64,000 nucleotides of DNA from Acanthochromis polyacanthus (GCF_021347895.1 NC_067131.1:10072653-10136652), one strand, 5' to 3'; shown: positions 9,476 through 23,628, numbered from the stretch's first letter. Translations and numbers: made by a program. Notes: a model not told the origin generated them from the sequence alone.

Positions 9476-12400
9476 TTTCCTGCTTTCCAGTCGTTGTAAG
9501 TTGTGTATTGTGCTGTAGATATCTATTACATTTGAGATGTGTGAGACACAGAAGATGCAGACAGTGAGGTGAGTTCAGCAAATTGTCATTTCCCCTCCAG
9601 CACATCAGGAAGGCTGCAGTTCATGACTGTTGATAGCATGGAAATAACCTCCCAGCTTATCATGCATATAGGCAAGCATGTGGGGGGGCAGTCATTTTCC
9701 AGTTAGTTAAGCTTTATAGCTGCACACAGTCAGCTTGTGGTGGCAAAGGAGGAGGAGAGGGGGAGAGAAGGGGTGAGAAGAAGAGGAAGTCAGAATAAAA
9801 GGCAAAGATAGGAGGGAGTTTTGATTTATTTTCAGGCCGACAGTGCTGCTGCATTCCTTAAGTAAGGGTGTTATTATAGCACGAGAACCAGAGACAAACT
9901 CCAGCTTACAGTCTGTGGAGAGCAGCTTACAACATTTTTATCAGCCAAGAGGGTTGCTGTCGGAGCAAAACTCAGCTTTAAATTAGAAGAAAATGTTTTT
10001 CTCCACAGTGAGAGAATTACAATGGTGTCACCATGCCAGTAATTTGTATCTCGGATATGTAGATCAGCATCACTGAATAATAATTGCTTTGCTGAGAACA
10101 AACAACCACAGCTGAATGGACTGAGACTGAAATTCAATTCAACCCACTTTTACATTTACAAGTTCACGCAACTGAAGCATGAAAATTATGGATTAATTTG
10201 TTGGTGTTAATTTCATTCCAGCAGCTTGCAATTCCATTTTCATTCCAGTGTCAAAATATGGAATCGTTCTTGTGTTTGAGTAGGAAAGTGAAAAGAAAGT
10301 AGGATCACGTTTTTTCCTTTGTGAGCTCACGTGTTTTGTGGGAGCAGTTTGTGTGGCTTTGCAGGTCTTTTTAAAATGCTGCGCTGAGGAAAGTTTTTCT
10401 TACGGTATCAAGCTTTGGAGTTATGCTGAGGCAAACTGAAGTAAGTGGCTGTAAAACTGTGCTGCTGGTGAAACATCAGCAAATCTGAAGGCAGACTAGG
10501 TCCACATGAGTTAATGGCTGTGGAGCCGCAACACAAAACTGTATTAAGAAATGATCATAGTCGAGAACTACAGTGCCAAAAATATTGTACACTACCAGAA
10601 AATATTTTTTCTAACCTTAATTTGATATGAGGTCATGTATTTTTGGCTTTTTAATGTTTAATGAAGGATTTACATGTGGAAAAACAATTATAATTATAAT
10701 AATATAGATAATTGGACAGTCAGAGAGAGAGAGACAGACAGATTTTTTTTTTTGGAAAAAACTACAGATCAAAATGTCATACTGTGTGAGACAGAAATGC
10801 ATATGTCTTTGCAATTTTATGATGTTTTTGTGTATTTCAAATTTGAATTATGAATATGTAAAACTATGTGAAGTTAAAAAAAGGAAAATGTTTAGATTTC
10901 TTTGTATTTATAGTGTAAGCATATTACCCTAGTTTTCATCTTTGAGATTTTGGAGTTAGAAACCTGCAATATCTGAAAAAAACAACTAAAACTAGTTGAT
11001 GAAAAGTGAAAAGCATGGTCCAGATATGTAATATGAGTTTTAATATACTTGTAAAGTTGTTTTGTTGTCATATAAAATGTTAAATAATATGCTTTAATGT
11101 GGTGAGTTTTCAGCACCATGGAGAGCTCCATACCACACAACTCACTACATCTGTATGTGGGATTTTTTTCATCAGCTGTATTCATTGTAAACTATATATA
11201 ATAACAACACATAAAATGTTGAATTTGAAGGTTAAGGTCCAATCAAAATGCCTAATTCAACTTCACTTTGTCTGCTGCATCTTGTAAACAGTAGATAAGT
11301 ATTACATGGGACTGGAGGTTTATACTGTTTCACAGTCCATGACATACAGTTTGAAATGTATAATTTTGTGTTTCAACTGTTTATTCTCCACTACTTTCTA
11401 AGCAGAAAAATATATTTTTAACCTCTTCAGGAGTAATTCAGAGAACAGAGCTTACATTACAGTTATTTCATATCCAGCTAACTATAGCATGTCATGTGAA
11501 GTCATGAGATTTCTCAAACTGTGGAAATCAGTTGTTATTCTCCTCTGGATGCATCTAAACTAATACATAAGAAAATGAGTTGGGCAGTTTGAACTGAAGG
11601 CTGCTATCCGTGCTACAGTGGGTCACTTGGCTGGTGTCCACCACTTGTTTCTCCTGTCAGTGGCTGTATTTTTGCTCACTGATGTGTCTGTAAGGCTATC
11701 TGCAGCACTCATTAGAAAGAAATAGGACTCTATTGTCCCTATAATCCCTGTGGGGCCGTGGTGTGAGTCAGCAAATGGCACTGCCAGCCCCTTTTGGCAT
11801 GTTGAACACAAACCCCAATGTCACTCTGGCCAGCTGCCCGTGCTCTCTGCCCATCCATCTCTTTCGCCATCTTCCCGCCTCTTGCTCTCATAGAGTCACT
11901 CCTGCTGATAATCCATCTTTTCCAGTGTCTCTCTAAGAAAATGTCACTGTAGTTCTCCTGTAGACACTTACAGAGATGGACTGGGAGTTTGCTGCTCCAG
12001 TGTAGTTTACAGACTTTACTGCCTGATATCTTTATACTGGGGCACTCTGAGGGGATTTTAGTTGAAATGCAACATTTCTGTAATCTTTAAGAATCTCATT
12101 TTATTCAGCTAAATACCTTTGCCCATAGTTAAAATCTACTCAGGTTGTAAATACATTATCATCCAAAATGAGAGCGAGAGTGGGTGTAATTGCTGATGTG
12201 GTCAATGTTCACTTAGATGTGACCTTTTTTTAGTCGGAATAGGTAACATTTTGCTATTGTTGGTGCACACAAGCACAGTTTCCTCTTATAAATGCATTAA
12301 TTCCACAAGTCTGAAGTGTAGGTCTTGATCCTAAACCCTTAAAGCAGTAAGGACCAAGCACAACATTCTTGCATAAGAAGTGAATTTCAAATTGGTCCTC

Positions 12401-12844
12401 ACAAGAAGAGAAAAGGTGTATTAAATGGCTTTTTACATAGCTTTGACAGGCTATTTGTAGGTACAAATACATCATGAGACAGTAACAGTCTGTAACAGAC
12501 ATCCGTTGGCACATATGATCTGCCTCTGAGGCTAAATATAGCAGTTGCATTTGCTTAGAAATTTATTTTGATGCACCAATACTCTAAGCAATCACAAGTT
12601 GCTCATTCAATACATATATGAAGACAATCATCAGGAATGTTTTCCAAATGCCTCAAATAAAATAGACCGACAACTTTTATAGTAAAATGAAGAGCAAAGT
12701 GAAAGAAACTCGGTTCGTGTTCCATAATCTGATATGTTTAAGCCTGCAGAATCTCCTCAGAATATATTTATCTTTTGGTCGCCATTCAACTGCATTCCAT
12801 TTTGATTCTCCATAACATAACATCTTGATCAACCATCTGACGGA
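9476..12844. other. Intergenic sequence, no feature recognised
   Basis: AT-rich sequence with purine-rich tracts (about 9740-9830) and T/A runs. I recognise no exon, RNA gene or named repeat. The open frames are short and without family motifs. Confidence 0.5.
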
Positions 12845-13400
12845 TTTTGCTGGCGTCACTAATGTGGCCCTGGATTGGTTAATTTCCTCTCTGTGAATTC
12901 TCAGTAATTCGTGGAGATTCCTTCTCCTCTTCTATTTCTCTGTCTTTTGGAGTACCACAGGGGTCTATTTCGGGTCCCCTGTGGTTTCCTGCATATATTG
13001 TACATACAGCCTCTAGGGTGTATCATGTGCAGACATGGCTTTGACTTCCTTTGCCACAAAAACGACACTCAACTGTATGTCCCATTAAAGCCTAGTATCA
13101 TCAGTATCCCTTATATAATGCCCTGCATTGCTATAATTAAAAATTAGATGTCTGAGAATTTCCTGCAGCCGAATGAGTCCCTTTATCAATAATTGTTCGT
13201 AAAGAGGCAACCTCTGCGTAAATAATAACTCTGGGTTGTGTTTTGATGATCAGGTGACCATAGTGGTGCAGTCTTGCTTTTCCCAAAAGAGACCACCAAT
13301 AAAGATCAGATTGTTACTCTTCATTGCAGACTTAGATGAGGCCATCTGTGCTTTTGTCGTCTTAAACCTGACTATTGCAATGCAGACATCGTATAGTAGG
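12845..13400 (+). pseudogene. L2-clade LINE reverse transcriptase fragment
   Basis: The + strand encodes FGVPQGSISGPLW at about 12948-12986, the reverse transcriptase PQGS block. HKNDTQLYVPLKP at about 13055-13095 aligns with the usual YADDTQLY catalytic box, with an Asn in place of one Asp. MSENFLQPNES and LDEAICAFV...LTIAMQTSYS (about 13333-13395) follow, as in the thumb of fish L2/Rex1-like elements. Stops and frameshifts separate the blocks, and the 5' part with the endonuclease is absent, as expected for a 5'-truncated insertion. Confidence 0.75.
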
Positions 13401-13544
13401 GACCTACTGATAGTTCCGAAGTTCAGACTTTTCGCTAAAAGTGGTCTCTGCTGTCCGGGTAGCTCAGCTGGTGAACTCCCCTTCTGTAGATCTTAAGCAG
13501 GCAAATTCAGCACCCTACTTTTAAATATTACATTATTGTTACAC

Positions 13545-14185
13545 TGCCAATGAACGCGGCAGAGTTATGTGACGATCGCTGTGTGTCTGTCCGTCTGTTA
13601 TTCCGTCTGTACGAAACATTATTCAAAAACGGACAAATGGATTTGGATGAAATTTTCAGGGAAGGTCAGAAAGACACAAGGACCACCTGATTAGATTTTG
13701 GCAGTGATGCGGCTTATAGTCTGGATCCACAGATTTGCTAAAGATTTCTGTATCATTGCAAGATAGCAACACATCATCACTGTAACTATGACAACAAGTG
13801 AACACTACGTCCACTGTCTGCTGACGATCACATGATTGCGATCCTACTACAAAGCTCCAAGCTTATCAGGACTTATCCGTCTGACATTAGACAAGGAACA
13901 ATTGATTAAATTGTGGGGGTGTTTCTGAGTCCCATCAATTCCCGCTACATATTTAGGTCTCGCAATTTGGTATCCGTACGCAACGTACACATGTGTACAC
14001 CTGTGCTCAGTGCGAAGTCATTTTGTTTGAGGGTACATCTACATTAAATGACCACATTCTATGTTGCTGTGATTTCTGATTATCAATAACTAATAAACAA
14101 ATGCTGCATTTCTGACAATGCCATATGGGTTATTGAACCGCCTTGGCAGAGAACTGTGCTCTCTCAGTGCTTTTCTTGGTATTAT
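13545..14185. repeat. Teleost interspersed repeat of unknown class (diverged copy)
   Basis: GTGTGTCTGTCCGTCTGTTA, GGATTTGGATGAAATTTTCA, GGTCAGAAAGACACAAGGAC and CTGGATCCACAGATTTGC, with the end block CCGCCTTGGCAGAGAACTGT followed by CTCTCAGTGCTTTTCT, form in that order a repeat I remember from many fish genomes. I cannot name its class, and I see no inverted repeats or coding frame. Confidence 0.5.
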
Positions 14186-17054
14186 TGTCATCTTTATAAA
14201 TCCACATCCTGGTGAACTTACAAAGTCCTTATCAAGATCTGGACCATTTTCACCCTCTTGACTGATCTTTGACCTCCTGCACAAGGCTGACGTCGTTTAT
14301 CACACACACATTAAGCTGTGATGACATTCATACAACTGTAGTTTTTCTTTAAGTGAAAATACCTTCAGTGTCCAAGAGAAATTAATGAACAACAAATGAC
14401 AATGAAAAGGTGATTATCATTAGAATAAATGATAAACTTCAAGCTTGTCCTGTTTTTCTTTGTCTTTCGTGCAAAATCTTTATTTGCAATGCTAAAAACT
14501 ATGTTCTCCCGCTCGCTGTAGTGAAACGACACAAAATGAAAGCATTCAAGTGCAGTATAAGCAATGCAAAGCAGCACTTTCTAAGACTGATATTGCATGC
14601 TAACAGTGGCAGTTAACTAAAGTTTGTTTGGTTTACTGACTCTAGGGAGGAAATGTCAGGGTATCTATCAGTGTCTCCCTATTTTGGACTTGACCCATAT
14701 TAAATGGATTGCCAATAAATCTAGTAAAAACACTCAGGGTTCTCCTGAATTTTCCCCTCCAACGAGGACAGCATTTGTCATATTCTGTCCTGCTGTGTTT
14801 TCCACATCAGCACCAACATTAAGTCAAATTATGAATAAAATATACATTTATTTATACCATATATCCTAAATGTTTCACCAAGCAAGGGATCATCTCTTAA
14901 TCCTTTTCACTGTCCTTGGAAACAAGCCTTATCTGTTATAAAAATGCACGTTACAATGGTTGCCAAGTGTGCCAAGAGGCTTCCTGGTTCTGTTGTGATT
15001 AAAATTGACCTAGTATTTGTTGTGCTTCATTTCTGTCACAGAGTTGCAGTTGTGGTTAAAATCTCACTTTGTTTGTATTTTAAAATGTCTCTCATCCATA
15101 GAGCCCAGGGTTGTTCATTTTAGCCTGACAGTTGTGGAGCTGTAACTCAATTTGGGGATGCTTTTTTTCAGCTGGAAGTTTCAAAAACTAGTGCAGGACT
15201 TTAGGGGTTAATCTCAGTGTATTTCTCTTTTATCTGCTCCTCACTGAGCATGTTATGATCCATGTTATTTAGCGTCAGAGACAGTATGTAATCTGTTTAC
15301 TCACTGCAATTAGGTCAGAATCATTTTCATATGATCGAATTAGAGTCAGACAATTTAATTTCTCGTAATAATAAGTTCTAATAATTTTATTTTGATATAA
15401 TCGGGTTGACGTCTGGCCTGTGTTTGCTCCACCTGTCACTGTGTTTCTGCCTTGTGACACGAACAGACACGAGACTGAACCTTTGATTTCTGACACAATG
15501 TTCAAATGTTCACAGCATCTTGTGAGTTTTTCTGCAGAAACATGCCGCATTCCTTGAAGTCTTTTGCCAGTTCTGGTGTATAAATATTAGATAACTCACT
15601 GATTGTAGTGGAGGCTGACATCTTTCTCTTTCTATGGAGACTGTTATGCCAAAAAAGACTCTTTCATTTTGAGCGTTTCAGCTTAAAAACAAACAATAAA
15701 TTGAACATTTTCTTATTACATTCTCTGAATTTGAATCAATGTACTTTTGATTCCTCGATACATTTCTCAGGTTGCTCCATCCTTCTCTTTTAACCATTGA
15801 TTTTCTCTCCCGCTATATTTTTCTGACACTGTAAAAGCCTCTCTTGCATTTTTATTTTTATAAAACTTCACACTTTTGTATAGTTCATAATTCACAGCTA
15901 ACCTTTTGAAAGGGTGCTAACATCTGCTGTACAACAGGGACTCTGTTTTCACATTGTCATTAGATACTGACACTGCAGAAACACACGTTGAATGTGGAAA
16001 AGATTTTTTTTTTAAACACATAGAGGCACTAAACACATGCACAGCAGCTCCATACAGAATAAAGTGGGCCATGTATTCCACATGGATCGAGCTTACGGTG
16101 AAAAACTCTTCAAAGTGATAAATAAAAAACAAGTCTGTTTCACACATGAGCAAACGTTTGCTTGTTACATCGTGAAAGAGATTTGTCTCCTATCAGGAAT
16201 TAGTAGGTTAACGTTTGACCCAGATACAGCTGGGATCTGTGGATGTTCGTTACATCAAAGAGTTTAAATTAAGCTTTCTCATTTAAATAGAAAAAGAACT
16301 TCAAAATAACACCCTTTTTCACTTAGCAGGCTTAGACTGAAGCTTAAAGGAAGACTGAGTGACTTTAGGCTTTTTTGTTCTCATGAGACAACAGATGCAT
16401 GTAGTCTGTCTTCTTTTTTAGTAGCCCAGGATATTCAGATTCTTATAGAGCTTTTAAAGCATGTTGCAGCTGGCAGATTACAGAGCTACAACGACCGACA
16501 CGTAACATTGTCTTTCTATGGATGCAGCTTGATAAAGGCACCAGCTCGAGAGTGCCTGGCCTGTTTACATTACATTAAACCAGCTAAAAACTACAGGATC
16601 TCACATAGATTTGTCTACATTCCAGATACAAACTTCAAACTGTGGCTCTGACTGTTCCCAGGCTCAGCTGGGAGGCAGAGATTTACTCTGTGTGCTGCAC
16701 ACAACAAGATAACATGTAGCGACCGTCCTCAGTGACCTGCCTGATTCTGCTCAGACCAGCGTGCATTCTCCAAAATCTTGAAAATAAGGACTGGAACAAA
16801 CACAATGTGTGTATAATGTGTTGCAAACTTTGCTACTCTTGGCATAAGAGCACTGACAGAGTGTGGCCAACAGTGAAAGGAATCTATTTCATCCACCACT
16901 CCTGCGGCTTTCAAAACGTCAGTCGGAGAGTCAGAGAGTGAGATTTAAAAAGAAGAATCATGTCTCACTATATTCTTCTTTCTAGACAAACCTGGCCTTT
17001 ACATGACCCACAATGCAACTCCTCTGCAGACAGTTTAGTCACGGATTTGATAGC
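14186..17054. other. Intergenic sequence, no feature recognised
   Basis: Ordinary AT-rich sequence. No exon, RNA gene or repeat family that I can support. Confidence 0.5.
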
Positions 17055-17460
17055 GACAATCTGAAAAAGGAAGTGCCAAAAGCTGCAGTTCCTCGAATGG
17101 CTGCTTCAGGCTGACTCCAAAAGCAAGTCAGTCCCCATAGACCTCCATGTTAAAATGGCAGAAATAGGGACGTTTGCAGCCTGGTTAGAAAAAAAAATTG
17201 GTCTGGAGCTCAATTTTCTATAAATAACAAACTGAAATAGCACCAAAGCTTAAAATTAGGCATATCAAAGGGTGTGGCTTCTTTGAGTGACAGGTGGGTG
17301 CTGATACAAGACAGTCAATGGACCAGAGATGTTTTCATGGAATGCCCCATCTCTACTCACACTCCACCTTTTTGCTGATTTCTGAATTAGCTGGGAGTCT
17401 GGATGAGTAAGGCACCGGAAAGATACTGACAGCCAGAGCCACTGCAAAGAACTTCAAAAC
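17055..17460. repeat. Teleost interspersed repeat of unknown class (diverged copy)
   Basis: AGTCCCCATAGACCTCCATG, TTAAAATGGCAGAAATAG, TTTGCAGCCTGGTTAGAAAA, GGTGTGGCTTCTTTGAGTGA and CAGGTGGGTGCTGATAC occur in the order of a repeat I recall as frequent in percomorph fish. Class unknown; no coding frame. Confidence 0.45.
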
Positions 17461-17669
17461 TGACTTTTTAAGCAACCTATAGATGGCATGATGCAGGGTT
17501 CATTCAACTTTATATGAAGATTTGGATGTGTTAATGCTAATATAAGATAATTTGCATTTCTAGAGTCAAGTTCACCCGTGGAGCAAGGATACAGACATCT
17601 TAGTAATCCCAGATCTTTTTCAAATTCTCAGACTTCAGCCCTGACCGCTGTTGACTCAAGTCACACCTC

Positions 17670-18144
17670 TTAACCCTCGTGTCATCCAGTGGGTCATAAT
17701 TGTCCCACTGTAAAGTTTTGAAAATGTGGAGAAAAAAAAAATTCACAATGAAACTTCTGATGTCCACATCTTTGAATTCTTTTGGTGGGGAAAAAAGAAA
17801 TGTTAAAATAGTTTCTTAAGAACATTCACAAAAAAAATCAACCAAAAGCCAGTGAAATTTGCTGGATTTTGGTCAAATTTTTTTTGTGAATGTTCTTAAG
17901 AAAACATTAGAAGTTTTACTGATATATATGTAATCACTTTAGATATTTTTAGGATTTTTTTGGAAGATTTCTACTCATTTTTTTTGAAAATATTTACAAG
18001 AATTTTCTTGCCAAATTAGTTTTTTTAAATAATATTTTTAAAGGAAACATTTAAGGAATTATTGAATTATTTTTTTTTCAAATTTTTTTAGACAAGGAAA
18101 TAATATTTTTTGGTGCCCGTAAATGAGGACAACAGGAGGGTTAA
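17670..18144. mobile_element. TTAA-flanked MITE, copy 2 (inverse of copy 1)
   Basis: TTAA at 17670-17673 plus CCCTCGTGTCATCC on the left; GGACAACAGGAGGG plus TTAA at 18141-18144 on the right. The central hairpin (about 17815-17900, arms CTTAAGAACATTCACA) and flanking blocks such as AGAAGTTTTACTGATATATA are shared with copy 1 at 4865-5411, read in the opposite orientation. The two copies differ at many positions, so the insertions are not recent. Confidence 0.82.
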
Positions 18145-18732
18145 AACAATCAGGATTTTGTAATGCTGCCTCTCTGGCCAAAAAAGGCATTATGCAGTAG
18201 TATTCCCCTGTTAGAAAACATGTAAGCAGACATTAATAAATCACCACATCCAGCTCCCTGCTCATGCTACAAAAGCATGCTAGACACAGCGAGAAAAAAA
18301 AACTATTTTCATTAGTCAGTCCTTTTCCCTCCAGCCTTTGTGGAGTGTTGAGGGAGGAAACAATGTACTTAAGTCTGAATAATTACCATTACAATCTTCT
18401 GTTTAGTTAATATGGCATGAGCTATATGGAGAGTTGACTTAATTGTTTTGTATTACATTTATGTTAGATTCCTGTGTTAAGGCCCAAGGATGGAAAAATG
18501 CAAAAACTGTATTTGCATAAGTTAAGTGAGGGTAACGATGACTGACACTTATTTCATTAATTCCATCCTTTGCTTAATGGAAGTGCACTGACCTGTAATA
18601 TTTCCTTGTCATGTACAGGAAAATAACATCTATCCATGCAGCCTTAATGGCCACAAAAAACTGGAGTGGTTGTTTACCGTTAATTGTTCTATTTGAATCA
18701 TGTTTAATGTAGTTTGACTATTATTGATTTAA

Positions 18733-19012
18733 CCCTCTACTTTCCGAGGCCTGATGCCATGAAGCAACCCCACATCATGATGCTGCTGCCACCACCATGC
18801 TTCACTTTGACAGTGCAATCACCTATCTGACATTTTCTATTATTATTTAGTTGGTATTACTTTGTAGAAATCTGTTTTCACTTTGACAGGAAAGAGTCTT
18901 TATCCTGTAAATTCTTGTTGACAGAGTCAATACATTAAATTTTTTAATGGATTTCATGTTGAAAAGCAATTAAAGGGCAAAATTTCCAATGGTGGTGAAT
19001 ACTTTCCATAGG
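18733..19012. mobile_element. Decayed Tc1-type non-autonomous element
   Basis: CCACCACCATGCTTCACTTT at about 18790-18812 is, on the minus strand, the Tc1 transposase block VKHGGGSS-IMMWGCF. Further right, AGAAATCTGTTTTCACTTTG and GGTGGTGAATACTTTCCATA resemble the end of a fish Tc1-type element on the + strand. The mixed orientation fits a rearranged non-autonomous family. No usable frame remains. Confidence 0.6.
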
Positions 19013-21028
19013 TATTTTACCTTTACACTGATGCTTCCTAAAGAAGGTGCAGATCTATGAAATCCCTTCCTCTATTTCCACTCATCCATCTCCCGTCGCT
19101 GCAGCTCAAGGTCACCAGCTCATCTATGAATTTGCTCGAACACTGTAAAATTAATCTACACCACAAAATAGTAGTTTGTTATACTGAACTAATTCAGCTA
19201 GATTTGTTTGAGGTGCAAACTGATACAGATTTTTTTTAAAAGACTGTCATTAGCTAACAGGAGTTTCAAGGTGGAAATACTTAGTCATGTTGTTAACATG
19301 TTTTCCAGCACATAAAAACACCATATGGACATGTTAACAAAGTTTTAAAAAAACTTCAGTTTTTAGGAAAGGGCCTTAAAATGTACCACTATATCATTAT
19401 GCTACATCACTTTTTTTTTTTTTTAAACTTTTTGGAGGTTTCTCCTTCAGAGACCAATAACATGTTTCAATCTACAAGGTCAGCGGCTGACTAATGCATT
19501 CATTACAGCTTAATATTACCCAGATGAATTCTGCGGTATAATTTTGTTTAATAAAATCTGTTGCCCCATGCAGGGAAGATCCTCAGGCCTGAGTTCGATG
19601 TGTACATACTTCATTTACTTTCCTGCACATTCTTTTGAAGTTAGGGATAAGATGATAGAGAGATAGCATTTGCTTTAGCAAGGTCATTTCACAGTATAAT
19701 ATAATATGCTAATTGTTGCATGTATCGAAACTTGTGCTGCAGCATGAGAGCAGCCCCGTCAACTCACAGTTGTGTTTTAAAAGAGACTTTATGTGGTTTA
19801 TGAGTAATAATATTGGGATATATTTGTACACACGCTGATTTTATGTGCAGTTTCAGAATGGATTTGTACTGAACTGTGGCCAAACGGCACCACAGGGGAT
19901 CCAGCCGGGCTCCACAAGCCAAGCAGAGTCTAAGCGAAGCATCTTAAAGCATAAACAAAACTCTCTGGCCACCCTGTGCTGGGAAACAGCTGACGTCAGC
20001 TGTCTCACCAGGCTGCCCACTGTGAGACGCCACTTTTCTTACTGGAAACAGATGAGAAGCATAGTTGGAATAGATGGCGAGTGATAATGAGCAAACAAGA
20101 GGGTCCGTGTAGAGTGACAGATTTTGAAACTGGAGGGGAAACGAAGAGAGGATAGATAGAGGGGAAGCAAAGGGAGAATAGGCTTATGCTAATTTGAAAG
20201 GATGGGGAGATTAAAAAAAGGCATATCAGGTCGTGTGCCTTCCAGTGACGGGACCCTAATCCTCCTCTCTTGCTTTTGCAGCTCCACTTTGCACACATAC
20301 AGTGCTAACACACACATAGTCTTGCACAGATGCACATTCCAGTACAGAAGATGATGTGCCATGGAGGGTGCAATGTATATTTTAGTTGGCAAGAGTGGGA
20401 ATGCAGCTTGACACCTGGAGCTGCAGGGAAAGAGAAAAAGAGGAGATAGAAGGGGTAATATTTTAACTGGAGCCAGTACATGCTGTCCTGCTTGTACTGG
20501 CTGATGTTATTCGCTAAGTCAAGATGAAGCTACTTTTGAGTTGCCGCCTTACAAACAAAATTAGACGTGAGGTGGAACGTGCATTGTGTCAGTGTTTTAG
20601 TGCGTGTCTGAGTGTGTGTTTTATGCATTTGTGAAGGAGACAGAGTACGTGGATGGAGAGTAGTGTATCGTAACTAGAGCGAAAGCGTTCCCTGGAGCAG
20701 TTAATAAAACATGATGCTGCAAAATGGATACTAGCAAGAGCTCTGGCATGACATGAGAGCAAAAGATAGAGCTTTTTTTTTTAAATTTATTTTATTTGCC
20801 TTCTAAGCCATTTTTCAGTGGCCAGTAGTTATGAAACTTGCACACACGACCATGTGGGTTGCAGTAAAAAGCAAGTAAACTCTAAAATGTCACTTGGGGT
20901 GGCATTAAGTTATGAAATTTGGATCCAGCAAGAAATAAAAAATCAGCATGGGTTTGACATCTTAACTAATAACTGCCATCATTGTGGTGCTTTCGAGCAT
21001 GAGAAAATAGGCTGTTTACAGTGTGTTT

Positions 21029-21084
<56 letters not shown>

Positions 21085-23628
21085 CAGTACTACAGCATAT
21101 GCAGTACGGTCATACTCTCACTCTGTTAAGTTTTAAAGCTGATATTAGCTCTGGGCCACACGCACAGCCTGAGAAGCCCTTGAGAGTCCTTATCAGCTTT
21201 TTCATGCATTTATGATAAAATAATATGGTCTTCAATTTGCATAATTACCTGCTTCATCACAACACAATATTGTTTCAGTGATAGAAGAAGGCAGAGGCTG
21301 TCAAGCTGCTCAAGGCCAGCTATGATTGTTTCAGACAACTGCCAGTAAAAAACTGGGACATGGTGTACAGACCTACTCTTCCTCTGAGAGAATGTCTCAG
21401 TTAACAGGCAAAGAAAGATCTATTCATATTTTTACTTGCCATCATCGTTTTTTTTTTAAGACTTTAAAAAGATAGATTGATGCATAGATTGAGCTGTGTT
21501 TTCCACATGCTCAAAGATTAACTTTTTTGGTTCGGAGCATGATCTAAATATTAATGAAATCCAGCGCCAAAGGCAGAATTTTAAAGGGTGTTCACTTATC
21601 TAGCATCTGCCTTGTTAATTATCATGCCACAATTGTCCTGTAAACTTCACATGTCTGCTGCCTGCGCGGGAAGCAGAAATCATTAGTAGTCAGCGCCACT
21701 GCTTTGTTCTGAGCCGCTTCTAAAATTAGCTCATTGTGAAGGGATACGCTACACACTGTACACACGCTGTTAATGCCACAAACAACCAAGTTTGCTCGAT
21801 AGGAGAGGTTCTATTAATAAAGTAAACACAGCTCGGTGAGCATGGAACCAGGCAGCTTCATGTGTGAGGCTGATCATTAGTGAGACGCTCTCAGAGGAGA
21901 GGAGCTGTCCTCGGTGCTGAATCAGCCGCCCAGGCTTGGCTACTGGGGCTCCCTGTGGACCATCTCATCACCTATGCTTGTAATGTTTTAATGCATGCAT
22001 TTCTGGCCTGCATTAATTTCAACACAATTAAGTGAACTGAAGCAAGTCATAGGCACTGTTAATTATTTGTTTTCTGCATTTGATTTGCTTCATATTAGAT
22101 TTTGACTGCATTTTCCTCTGTCTGGGTTTACACCAGTAAGCAGGTATCTATATGCAGCAGTTTGAAAGAATTAACCAGGTATAAGGCTGAAACATGCTGC
22201 AGGGAAAGCTGTTCTTGCTTGCCAAGAATTAATTAACCCAAACAAAAGCATAGCGGTTGCTTTTTGTCTGCATATAGTTCATCGTCATGTTGCATAATCA
22301 TTTCAAGCTTGATTCTGATTGTGGACAAGCTGCTATTAAATTACTTTTCTGTATCATCATTTTCCAAGTAGCAGATAGATGGCTAATGTTGTAATAAGTT
22401 AGTATATGCAATCAACAAATGGGTTTAACAATGATAGGTAGGAGACAACTTAAAGGAAGAAATAAATGAGATAAGCACAATGAATACATATATTTTCAGT
22501 GATGGACCAAGTTCAATTTCTGTACATCCAAAATCTTGTTAAATAGCAGTATGAAAGAAGGCTATTAACAGCAAATTGTGCTTAAACATCAACAATAAAA
22601 GTCTTTGTTATGCAGACAAATGGCCATGCCATTGTTACACTGTTACACAGATTGAATTATTGTTCCTGACGCATTAATGTGGAAGCATTTTGCCGTTGTA
22701 GTGGCAGAGCTGCAGCTGATTTCGATTCCTATGGAAACAGTTGGTTTGTTTAATCTGTAATAATGTGCCAAGGCTCAACATTCATTATGTGGTTTGTATA
22801 TGAAATCTTTCATTAATGTAAAAAACAGGCAATAACTAAACATGGCCCAAGAGAAAATATATTCAAAACCATCTCTTCAAATTGCCAAACGAGGAAACAC
22901 AAGTCATTGTTCCATTGAAGTGACAGAGATTGTAAGAGTGCAACATGCCCCTCTCAATATTTAACATAAATAAATAGATTTTTAAAATAACTTTAATGTT
23001 TTGCTTTGTTGTTCTGCAGCATATCAAGCATAGGAAGTTTTGAACATGAACAGAAATTTTGCTGAAACATATGAACTATCAAAGTCCAGGAGTTTATAAT
23101 TAGTATTTTTTAAAATGACATGAAAAGATGCTGTGTGGACATTTAAAGAGCATACTGTCCCAATCAAAAGTCACAAAAGACAACAATAGAGCAAATCTGT
23201 CCAATCCAGTATGTGTGTTGACTCAGCAGGGATAATATTAAATGAGAAAAGCGGATCTACAGGAGAGTAAATATTTGAAATATACACAAAATACCTAAGA
23301 GCCTCACTACATTATAATTCTTTATTTTCAAATTGGAACAAAGACATTTCCTCTTTATAAGATGCAAAAAAAAGACAAATGGTGCATAATTTTTTTTTTT
23401 ACCAAAATGCAGAGAATGTACGTGTTTGATGTAGAAAACTTTCAGACGGCTAAAATGAACTGAAATCTCCACCCATTTTAGCATCCAACGTTATGCTATT
23501 TTACTTTAAATTCATTTCTGATCTCTAGAATAGTAAGAAAACATACAATATGCTATTAGATTAGGTTCAACTTAACTGTCATTGCAAGTGTTAAGACAAC
23601 CAAATGCAGTTCACAATCTTAGCAGAAT
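19013..23628. other. Intergenic sequence upstream of stac2, no gene recognised
   Basis: No coding exon or named transposon is evident. The stretch at about 21600-22800 looks less repetitive and carries several TAAT-type motifs, so it might include conserved regulatory sequence. That is only an impression, as I have no alignment. Confidence 0.45.
21031..21075. repeat. (TA)n microsatellite
   Basis: Uninterrupted TA dinucleotides for 45 bases, followed by GTATGTATG. The overlapping open frames reading YIYIYI are artefacts of it. Confidence 0.95.

Noticed and set aside
13457..13502. tRNA-like stretch (GGGTAGCTCAGCTGGT)
   Set aside because: It has an A-box but no B-box, anticodon arm or acceptor pairing. 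At most it is a broken SINE head.
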